The position numbers and the translations under genes were made by a program. This document shows, one piece after another, positions 42,801-54,800 of a stretch of 64,000 bases of DNA (positions are counted from its first letter, which is position 1; each line of letters starts with the position of its first letter). The DNA is from Vanessa cardui (lineage: Eukaryota; Arthropoda; Insecta; Lepidoptera; Nymphalidae), in assembly GCF_905220365.1 (NCBI RefSeq), contig NC_061147.1, forward strand, positions 3,906,001 through 3,970,000, written 5' to 3'. The notes under the pieces were generated by a model, which saw only the letters and a program-made list of their open reading frames with translations, had not been told where the DNA came from and made no database searches.

Positions 42801-45800
42801 GATTTGAAACTAAAGAGTTGTTATTTAAAATAAAACTAATACATATGGCGTCCCATTGATCATATGTATATAATAAAACGTAGAGAAAGTTAAAGTTCAA
42901 GAGAAATATAAGATTGGAATGAAAGATGATACTGTCAGAAATATTGAGGACCTTGAACCAGGACCAATTTGAGGAGTTTCTGCGCCTGTCGGACGGGAAT
43001 CTAAACATCTCGACACCTTCCGATACGACCACAATGTGATCTTCATCTTCGAAATATCCAGTCTCTAATCCCTAAGAACCAAATTTTATGATGCAGACGA
43101 TGTTTTACAGTTTTGTAATCTCATTTCCTTACAACAAATAAAAAAATTGTGCGACACATATAGTATGAATACACAAATATTGTGATAGCGCAAGTCTGTG
43201 TGTGTGTCTAGTATTTTGTGATGTTAGTTTTACTCCACTTAAAATGTGTATATAACTTTTGTTTTTAGCAATGTTTTCAGTACCGTCAGTATGTAAATGT
43301 AATATGGCGAATTTCGACTAATATACATTTACTACCATAATACATTTATTCTTCGAATATGCTTCATCGTTTAAATGGTTGAATGTAAAAGTTTGACAAT
43401 GAACATTCAACAAATACTTTAATAGTTTACCTGATGGAGCTGTCTTTAAATCTTTTAAACCGAGAGTTAGTGATAAAATTATTAAAACACAGCAATGCTA
43501 TCAATGCGCATTGCTGATTTAGATAATAATTTTACCATTGGCTCTCTTCAAATTATCAGTTTAAATATTTCATTTTATTTATCTTTTAGCTTTTATTGCA
43601 TTTTATATCACCACCTTCTTAGTTTTCTTCTTTTCATTGAGTACATTATTATTATCATTTTTACACTAGTAAACTAGTACATCTACCTTACCTTTTCGAC
43701 TTTCTTTAGTGGTGGAATTGGTTTTTCGGTTTCCTTTAAGTCACCCCAATCTGGATCATCCTTCTTTTCACCCCATTTAGCATATTTCCTTTTCTTGAGT
43801 AAAGCACGGAAGTCCATACCACTGGCATCTACGTATAGTATAGTAATATCATCCTCAGTCGTTATACAAGTATAAATGTATCGCATTTTGTTTAAGTTAT
43901 TTTTATTTATTTCTTGTATATATAGATATATCACTTACCGGACACATAAAGTTGCATTTCAGCTGAGTCTTCGCCGTGAATGTTACTAACAACGACTTTG
44001 TATTTTCCTTCATCGTTTGGTTTTACTTTCCTCATACAGAGTGTGATAAGACCATTTTCGCCGTCAGTAACGAATTTGAAACGACCACCTTCAATGATTT
44101 CTGTGACACCTTTGTAAAATTTGAAGGTCGGTGCTGGGTTACCCTCGACTTGAATAGTGAGGTATCCAGTTTGATCTGTGGGAGAAATAATTGTTCGGAG
44201 TACTCAATTTTTTTTAGATAAAGTCAAAGATTTCCGTTTTATTTGTTTTAGAGACCCATAATTTTCTTTCGAAGAATGTTTTACTATAAATAAAAATAAT
44301 TCGATTTTTTTTTGTTAATTTAGACCAAGTCTTACCTTCAACAGCAGAGTTGCTTTCTTGTACATCAACAATTTGTGGAGGTCCCTCATTGCCGTGTGGC
44401 TTCAATGGTATAGAAGGCTTGTTAATTAAGTCTTCTAGGTCTTGGATTGATGGTCTTCTCGTGTCACCAGATTTTCTTCGCTACATTTATCAAACGAGCA
44501 TTAATATCTCAACACATATCACACATTCAGTTGTTAATCACGTGTAAACCAACATAGACGTAACAAATTTATGGAATAAACAAAATCAAATGTTAGCAAA
44601 TAAATTGTAAAATATAATCTGAAAATTATGATACATAAAAGCGACAAATATCGATTAAACATGTTTAATCAGTTTTGTAATTAAAATATTTTATTTATTG
44701 GGTGTGTTTATATTTGAAAATGGAACATTGTATGTTGTCATTAATTAAATTTTAATTAGATTGGAATAATTTTAATCTTAAACTTGAAACTTTGTCAGCC
44801 AGTTAAATGTCATCGAGATACGTTTGAAACGATTTGGTACTGATTAAATTTAGATTGAAAAATTATACCGTAACTAAATACAAGACACATTAGTTGTGTT
44901 ATGACAGATGCTGTGCATCATGTGCGTTAGCCAAATGACCCGACAATGAAGATCTGGACTTCCTGATAAATGTAGCGCAAGTGTTGGAGGCAGCACTTGG
45001 AAATAATTACAAGTGTGAATTATAGTTGTACTTTTCAATGACGTCATTGATTATATTTTTATAATAAAAAAAATCCTTAGCATGATTTCATTACCGAATA
45101 TAATGATGGTACTAAGTACTACTATATGATCTTATATGAAAGTATACGATATACTGAATCCATTAATTGAATGGAAGATTCAGTTATAAAAACTGGTTTC
45201 GCTTTTAAAGTTGACTAGTACATATACTTTTCTAAAATTAACGTTTTTCATCGTTTATATTTTGTGTATAGAACAACTGTTTAATATTTGGAATAAAATT
45301 AAATACGATAGTGGAAATTTATTGCAAAATATATTACCTGTTTACAAACATCAATTGAACAAAAAACTACATTATATAGACAAATATATACACATATATG
45401 TAACAAAAAAAAGTTTTTTTTTGAAAAACTTTTTTATTCATTGCAACTTAGTTTGAACTTTTTGACGTCAGCTGGTATTAATCGAATATTTATAACCATT
45501 TACTTATGCAATATTTTGTAAGGGTAACATTTGTTTTTGAAATAGTCTCAATGCAAATTAAAGTAATCATATTATTTAATTATTATACAAATATATTAAG
45601 ATAACAAATTAAATAATTTTATAAGATATAAAAATACATAAGGCTTTACAATTTTTATAAAAAAGTACCTCAATTGTTTCAAAAGTATTTCGACGTATCT
45701 AATTGAATGACCTAATGTATTATGGAGTCATGCGTACTTACCCCTGTATCTTTAGGTACAGCTAATGAAGCTGGTTTTTTAGCAACAGCTGCCATTATTT

Positions 45801-48800
45801 TAAGTACATTTGATAATCAAGATGCCACAATACAATGATAAATATATATTAATTAACACTTATTATTACACGAGTTCATGACACTTGCATTTCCATCACA
45901 TAATGTCTACTAAAAAATCTCAACAATTATCCTAACTAGAACAGATATTCTCAAATTGTTTTTATTTACAAATCCACACATATTCACTATGAAATTCAGA
46001 TATAGTTATACAGCAGATATATTATAGCTCGTAAATATTTAATTCTGAGCTAATTTGAATCAATAATGGATTTTCAATTGGGGACAGTTCGATTAATGTA
46101 GTTCCATGTAAAATGGGCGCGAATCTGAAAAGACTGAAGGGGTCGCGCGCGCCTAGTTGCCTGATTATGGAACGGGAGGGGAGGGAGGTGGGTATCTATT
46201 TGTGCACAGCACAAATCAGCAGACCAATTCAATTAATTATCAGATTAAGGTGAACATCCGTGTGTACTTGGACGATGCTGTTAACATATGTGTGAAGTTG
46301 TCGTCAAAAGATATCTGCAGTAATTTATCCGATACATTTGGACATAAGGAAGTGTATTTGCGACATATACAGTTGTACTGCTTTATCATTGTCGCAAACT
46401 CTCTCGGTCATTTCGAGAGTCAAGTGTTAACGTTTAACATCGTGCATTAATAATTCAACATTTCTTCGTCGCATAAATTTATCATTTTCTATTTCTTTTG
46501 AGACATTTGGAATTAGTGATTTCAGTGCACGATCGAAATAACAAGTTTTGCTTGATTTTTATTTGAATTGAAATATAATCAAAAATAAATTGCGAAACAA
46601 TTTACGACTTTGTAATTTGATATTTAGTGTACTAAAAATATCGCTTACATTTCTTTTTAATTAATTGAGTTGTTGTTCATTGTTTTTTTTCGTTAGACCA
46701 ATCTTTTTCATATCTAGTGAAGTTTCAGTGAAGCCTCAAACTTAATTCAATTTTACTTCTTATTTTAAATAATTAGTTGCGATGTCTACTTATTTGTGCA
46801 TTGAATGGTAAGTAAGCTAATTTTCTAAAACTATTGTTCATAAAACTATGTCATCAACATCAGTAATAACACCGAGTATTGACTTTGTCTTATCATTGCA
46901 CGTAATTTCAATGTACAGGAATTATAGTTTCGAATTCCATAAGAATATACAAGCAATGTGACCATTTAACTTTATGTAATCAAAAATCTTTTTATTATTT
47001 ATTGCTCTTTCAAGAAAAACACCTGTCAATAAAGTTATTGATATACTAGACAGGCCAATACTTTTAAGAACTGCATCCATGCCAAGTTTCAAGATATCAT
47101 ATCGTCCCACGGCTAGGACGGTCCGCCCACGCGAGTTGACTTAGGTATGAACCATCTCTATATCTATCCGTCAATCACATTTAAATCTATTCTTGTCTAT
47201 TTGTAGCTTGTCCTTGTCTTTAATTATAGTATTGTCTAATTATGTGACGATATGGAATGCACACCTTTTTATCTGTTTACATTTAATCATATTTGTGTTG
47301 ACTTTATAATTAACTTTTTCATTTTAGTTGCTACTCATTTAATTATTTTTTAAAATAGAGGAATTCTAAGTTATATTTAACAGTTTCTTTGTTATTCAAA
47401 AATATGTTTACTATATAATATATTTACAATCAACAAATTTGAATAACTTTGATTAATTTTCTGTCAAAGATATTTGAAGTGAATTTTGAGAGCGATTTAA
47501 AAAAGATAAGTAATGGCTTTAATGAAATGTCATGAGGTACTAATATGAATTATAGAAAGGGCAGTTGTCTCCCAAACTGCAACAAATACTTGCTCGAATA
47601 ATTCATACACGATTTAAGATATGGATTTCATTGTCTTCATCGACTAAGTCGTTTAAAGTTGTTTTTTATTCTAAATTATCTTATATTTATTATAAGTCCA
47701 AAAAGGTCGGATTAAGGAAAATTATAACAGTGAATTAAAAAGTTATTTGGCTCAATATGAAGTTGTTCTAATGCATTCACTTCTATAATCTATAAAATAC
47801 ATGCGATCGGTTTAATTATTCCTTTAATAATATGATACTGATTCAATAAGTCATTAGTTTTGGCAACTTCTTATAATAAAAGCGACTGATCAAAGTTGGA
47901 CCTCACCTTGGCCTAGCTTCTAGCTTTTATTATAAGAGTAACTATCAATCATTGGAATTCGGCAGAGAGCTGGCATGGCTGGTCAGTGTCTATCTTCTTG
48001 ATGTATTTTACTGGTCATGGTCCTGATTTTAGTCACAGTTCGAAAATAACTACTCCATTATCACTTACGTTCTTAACTTTTTTAGATCTATTACAAAACT
48101 TTGAATCCTCTAACAGTGCCTTTTAATATTTAACACCACTTTAAGGCGGTTTGATTACTTTTTCTTCTTTTTTTTGTTTAATGTAATTCGATATTGCAGT
48201 ATTCTTTATTATTAAATGTATCGTTAAGTATTTATTTTTATACATATACACTTGCGTCGTCGATACAAGTTTGGCTCAAAACTAAATTCATTAGTTGTTA
48301 ATTATAGATCTTTGTTTAGCTTCCGCTTCTAAATTCAATACATTTGATTTATAAATTAGATAAGACATAATTAGACACGACATTGTTTTGGAATGCAACT
48401 GATATGTTTACGATAAATATGTTTTGTGGCATCTCTTAGCGTTAATAACTTGTGGATAATTACTTAAAGCTACTAATCCATTGATGTTAATACCACTATG
48501 TTGGATATACACAATGGCTTGTTAATTACACAAATATATCAATACATTTAAAATAGTATTTTCATTGCATGGCAAAGCAGTACATTTAATTAGGGCAGCG
48601 TGGGTTGATGTTATCTCCATTATAATAAATTAAGGGGATGGATGGATTCAATCGTAATTCATCGATTATTATCATATATATAGCGAATCAACCAAATCAG
48701 CTATGATAGCTGGTTTGGTTGTTGTCTCATTTTGAAGAGCTCCAGAAATCATGTGCAGAAAAATAAAGAGATTCTTAATTCAAATTTACTAAATTGTTGC

Positions 48801-51800
48801 GCTCAACCGAGAATCGATTAGAAAGCGGAAAAAAGTTACTGTTCAGTATGAGACAAGTATTACGGAAATAACGTAAAGAAATATAAAGAAAATGGCTGTT
48901 GACAAACTCCAATTAGGTATTTTGAATAACGCGATGTTTCACGAGAAAGAATCCATTAATCCAATTTAATATAAAGTTATAGCAGCATGCATCGTGCAAT
49001 TTATTTTAATGTTTTGGATTTTTTGCGGTTGTCAGTTAAGGTTGAAAGTTTTATAAAAATACATTAGAACGATAAAGTGTTAGTTGCACTATTGACTATT
49101 ATCGGAAACGACGATATAGTTTCGTTACATAATCCATTTAACCCTTTCTTGTGTCTTCTTTAAATTGAGAAACAGATTATATTACGGACCACGTTTTATA
49201 ATATGTTGTCTCAACGTTCATTTATTTATGACATATAATTAATCACTGGAAAAAAGTCTATGTTAGCCACGAATCTAATATATTTGTTTTCTATAACATT
49301 GAATTCTAAACATATATTTCCACACAGTGTATACCTCGCCTGATAGTTCACCCGGCCTGCCGCGTTTCTTTTTTGGAAAAAAAAATAAATGTTTTAGTAT
49401 AACATTCCTTGTTAATATTGTGCATAAATTAATATATTTTGTAACAATGAGTAAGTTTTGTGAATGTGTGCAATGTTCTATATGTGTTTAGCTTGTGTTA
49501 GTGTTTGTTTGTTATTGTGTTTTCTTTTTTATAATGTCTGTACAATTTTAAAGCTATTCCAATGATCTTAACTAGTGCTCTTGCTGTTTAATGAGGATAT
49601 AAGGATGGTCAACTAGTTTATGATTAGATGAATTTAGCGGAAGATTGTTTTTTGAAAGGTTAAATTTAGTTTTTGAAATTAAGCCATTCTAGTATTTTTT
49701 CCAAAGCTTCAGTCGTTAAGGAATCATAATATAAAATGTCAGCGAAATTTTAAAGAAAATTGACAAATTTTTTTGGAATCAATTTTCTTCCATTATGACC
49801 CCTTAGTAGCGATATATCAAAACTAACTAATTTGCTAATCTGCCAATTGCGATAAAAGTTATAGCCCCGCTCGTCAAAATAGCGGCGTTTTATAGTCATG
49901 TTGTATATTTGAAAAGTCTAAGTCTAAGTGAACTAGAAGGAGTGTAATCTATAAGGAAATAATGAACTATTCGTTATAAGAAAGGGGGGAAAAAGAGGGA
50001 TTTTTTTAAACAGCAATAATAAAATTTAAGTAAAACTTTTGTGTGATTTTTTTTTTGAATTTAAAGTGGACTGTTGTGGCAAAATAAAAGTGTGGAGGTG
50101 TAAAAATTAAAAAAGTTTTCTTCTAGTAAAAATACTGTCCGTAAAGTCGTGTGCGGTATAAAATAGAAAAAAAAAATTGAACAAAATGCTTTGCAAAGCG
50201 AGCAGCGTCCACCTAAAATTGACCAGACCCAAACGATCTCACCTTTTTCTCGTCTAAAACTTCTCCAGGACGTAATTTGGTGACCTGTTGTTAAAAAATA
50301 GTGATAATAACCCTGCCAAATCATTTATATCGCCTATCTGTGCGGCCGAACCTGAGTACCCTACAGCCCTATCCTAAAAGGAAAACTGTGAAAGTAATGT
50401 TGACCTTGTCAGTATTGCAGCGTTATTACGTTATATGTTGCTTCATATGTTATTTTTGTTAGTTTTCGTTTCGAGCCCATGTGTAAGAAATTTTTCTCTT
50501 ACGACATTTGCGTTATTATTTCCCGTATTTTAAATAACCAATCATTTTAACCGTTATTTGTGTGCATACGTGCGTACAAGCTGTGCAGTTTACTTGTGTG
50601 CTTGTGTGTCACAAAAAATGTGCAATAGCTCGGTGCGTTGTACGAGAACATGTCGTCAAGACAAGTGCTGGATAATCACGTAAATAACAATGAACAATAC
50701 TCTCTCGACTTCAATTTAACATTAGCCATTGTCTTTGCCAAAAAAGAGGCTTTACTGTTTTTATTCCACGTTTGTAAAAAGTATTTCACGTGACTATCCA
50801 GATGGCTTCCCTTAATGTGCTTTAAACCGCGTCAGCCGCAAATGCATTAACATAATTTCTTTGACAGAATTACAGTTAAAATTTTTTCACGGCAACATCA
50901 TAACGGATAGCATTCAACGAAATATTCGTAGCAATTTTGCTGTTACCTTCTTCTCTTCGATCACCTCACCAGGTCTTAGTTTTCTATTTTCCTGTGGATT
51001 ACGTGTTTTACCGTCTTAATATCTACATTGATTATTATCAAACGTTTTGTCTCTGATACGACCTATTGTGTGAATACTAAATTCTAAAAAGCCAGGAGTG
51101 AGGGAATCTAAGCTTAATATCAACCAATTAAATCAACTAATCATCTTCGTTACTCAAGCACGCGGTTCACTTAAGCATCATCATAATATTGACGATTATT
51201 AGCGTAATTCAAAGGTATATTTAGGGTGTTTTATTGTTACGGGTTCGGCTTGACAGAATAGGGGTCTACAGGGTTCAAAAATACAATTATAACCACGCAC
51301 CTATTTGATTTGTTCTGTAAAATGTGTTTCAGTTTTGTGTAAATTAAATCATTACGATGTAGGTATGTAGGTATATTTATTTAAAATAAGTGCGTGCTCG
51401 AAACCATAATTATAGGTATTCCTATTGTATAATTCTATACTACAATCAGACATCACAATAAATAGGTGAATCTAAGGGAATTTTCATACCTTTACAGTTG
51501 ACAAAAAGATTCAAATTCAATATGTTTTTATCAATTTTGTATGCTGTTGTGTTACTATGATCATAAATTTTACATACCTCGTCGCTGATGAGTAAAGACG
51601 GGCGTCGTCCCATTTCCTCTGGTGGAGGAATGAGCGACCCCCTCCTCGCTGGAGGAGCTGGTGACAACGATGGTTTTCTGGGTGCCTCCGGTTTTGGAGA
51701 TTTTTCATGTACAACCTCAATTTTAGGTGCCACTGGTTTTTCTTCTGGTGCCTTAATTTCTGGGACCTTCGGCTTTTCAGCCGGCTGTTTAAATTTAAAT

Positions 51801-54800
51801 TATTCTTATTCATAAAATTTTATAGTTTTATAGATGCTTTTTTTATAGTATTTGCTATAGTATATATGATGATGTGATATTAGTAACCACTACGCATAAG
51901 TGCTCTAAGAAATATTAAACATTCCTTTTATAGCCAATGCAGTCCCGATCTGGGGAGCTGAGATGTTATATCTCTAGTGTATGATGTTACATTGCTTTAT
52001 TTACACTTCCATCTAGAACATGACAATACTAGGTAATGCTTTTTGACGCAAGAATATCCAATGTCGCATATACCAAGCAAACATACAGAATTCTTAAATA
52101 CCTGTATATATTAGATAATTCTACTCATTTAAAAATGTAATTTTAAACATTGAACAGAAATATATTTTACCTTGTCTTTCTCTGGTTTTTCTCTAGTTGT
52201 AGGTGTCGGTGAAATCTTTTCATATTTCTCAAGATCAGGCCTTTCATAGTCGGGGATTTCAGGTAAATCTTCTTCCTTCTTCTTAACTGCTTTAAGTTTG
52301 GCCTTTTTGGCTTCTTCATCTACTGTTTCCTTTTTAACCTCAACTTTCTGAAAATTTACTTATGTTTTAGTAATTTCTTTAAAAAAGGAATGATTTCTGA
52401 AATAAACTTTGTTTCTTGTCTTCAAAATACTTCAATTGTTGGTGTTATCTAGATCTTCATAAGTTAAAAATAAACAAGAGATACAATATAATTACCTGTA
52501 TTACTTACCTTATATTTACAAAAATTACAACATAGTACATAAATATGACATAACAATAAATTGTGTTAATAAAGCATGAAGCAAAGCAAGGAAAATAAGT
52601 CTACAAAAAAAAGAGAAGATAAAACGCAGTTAACATCCAACGCTACGTAACCACAGACAAACAGTTCATTTGTATTTACAATATCTACAAAATTTTGTTC
52701 TATTTAAATCTTATCTTGATCATGCATTCACATATATATGGTAATTGTGAACTATCTATATTAAAGATTTACTAATACTTGTAGAATTAAAGCTCATCGA
52801 GATCATACTGTTTACAACGTTAACAGAGTATATAGTGTAAGTTCTGTGGTTTTTGCGACAAAAATATCTGTGTAAGAAGTAACTACTTGTAACGTTTTGT
52901 GCTCATTAACTACTAGGTGCAGTGCATTGTGCAGGCGTCGAATAAAAATATTGTGAAAAAAGTTTGTGCATTGTGCCAAATTTCGGTGTTGTTATTGATC
53001 TATTGCCAATTTTTCTACCTCGTCAGGTGGAGGTCTGCTGCTTATAGCGGCTTGTGGAATTTCTAAAGAAGCTGGTTTTTTCTCGTTTGTGCCCTCTGAT
53101 TCAGCCTATATATAAATTAAATTTAGTTGATGGCGACCATACGAATATTGTGTTTTGTTTAAAGTAATATTTTTTCTTATATAGTATAAAAAATAATATT
53201 ACTTTAATTGATATTTTAGTGTAAAGAAATAATATTTTTTTGTGTGTGTGTGTGTGTGTTAAAATCTGTCAAGTCTTTTTGATAGTGTAAGTATAGGGTG
53301 CATAATTTGTGTGAGCATGTAAGTGTATGTGTGTTAAACTGTATACCTGGGGAGAACGAGACCTTCTCCAAGGTACTGTGTCTTGTGTTTCACGTAATGT
53401 TGGCTTAAAACTATCCTCTAATTCCGGTGTTTGTTCAGCCTGACCAAAAGTACATTAATTAATATTTAAAATTGCCTGTCATTTTATTTCATTTTTAATT
53501 TCAGTTAACGTTTATACCTGTGGTATTTCTGGGATAGCTTGCCACGAGAAAGGCACTTCATTCTCTTTTTCCGGCTCTGGTGTAATCAGAATCGGTACCT
53601 GACAATCGGTAATATTTTACATGTATGTTTATACCTTAAATATTTATTATTTGTTTACATTTAGAACTTTTGTATACCTCTTTATGTTTCCTCCAAGGAT
53701 AAAGTGTTTGCGTTTTAGAAGCGTCTGTTGTATCATTATCGGGTACCTATTAAATATATTAAATTAGAAAAAGAATTTATTTAACTTAAAATCAATTAAT
53801 TTTCATGTTATTTTTACCTTATCTTTTTTTAATAGATCATTAGGTTCACTTAAACCATCCTTAAGTACCTCTGGTTCCTATAATATACAACAAAATAAGT
53901 TTTTAAGTAATTGATAAATTATCCTCATGTATAAAAATTAAAAAAAAGAACTACCTCTTTCGTTCTACTTGGACGACGCCAGGGATATATCGGTTCTGAT
54001 GGTTGATCGATTTCTGTATTTTTATCTTTATTAATTTTCGCGATCGTATCTTTTTTATCGACTGTATCTAAGTGTGTATCCTATACAAATAAACGGTATT
54101 AAAATTAGATCAAAATCAAGTTTATTAAACCAAAATCTATTAAAATACGCTACCTTTGCAATTGGCTTATCACGATCAGATTTATCTAATTTATCCGCAG
54201 GTTCGATTTTAATATTAGTTTGTTTGGTCTTTGTTTCTGATACCTCAGGTCTTTCCTGCTATGATAAAGATTCACATTGTTTAGTTTGTCAATTACTTAT
54301 GTAAAAAAAGATATGAGTATTATAACGCTATGAAATTTTGTACCTCAGTAACTCGGGGTGCAGTTTTAATTGTTTCGTCTGCTTTCTTATCAGTTACGAG
54401 TTTATCGACATTGGGCTTATCTACACCTTTATCTTTAATATGTGTTTCCAATTCAGGCTTACTTTTGATTTCATCTTTTGTCTTATCCTTGTTGAATAAA
54501 AATAGGATATAAATTATTTTGAAAAATCAATTACTTTCAATGACGATTATTTTAATTACAAATATGTTATCATTTGTGTGGTTTAAATTTGTTTTAATTA
54601 TATTATAATATAAATAAGTTTTAAAATAGTTTCGAGTTTGTAAAAAAACAATTACAAAACAATTTTGCTTTAGAGTAACTCTACAAAAATTTACCTCTTT
54701 TGGTTTTGTAGTAATGTAATCAGGTTTGGTAGACAAAGTGTCAAACTTGTCAACAGGTTCAGATTCATTAACTACTTCTGAGCTTTCATCGTCCTAGCAT

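Noticed and set aside
43430..43460. Possible micro-exon with donor GTAAAC (tail KTAPSG)
   Set aside because: It ends in phase 1 while both flanking exons need phase 0, and the readable frame hits a stop just upstream.
47880..47950. Possible 10-bp exon with donor GTGAGG
   Set aside because: The length is not a multiple of 3 and no neighbour exon has a matching phase.
49335..49376. PKKKRGRPG as a nuclear localisation signal or AT-hook
   Set aside because: PKK would be read from the acceptor region (ccaaaaaag), which is intronic; the exon encodes only KRGRPGELSGE in a sarcomeric protein.
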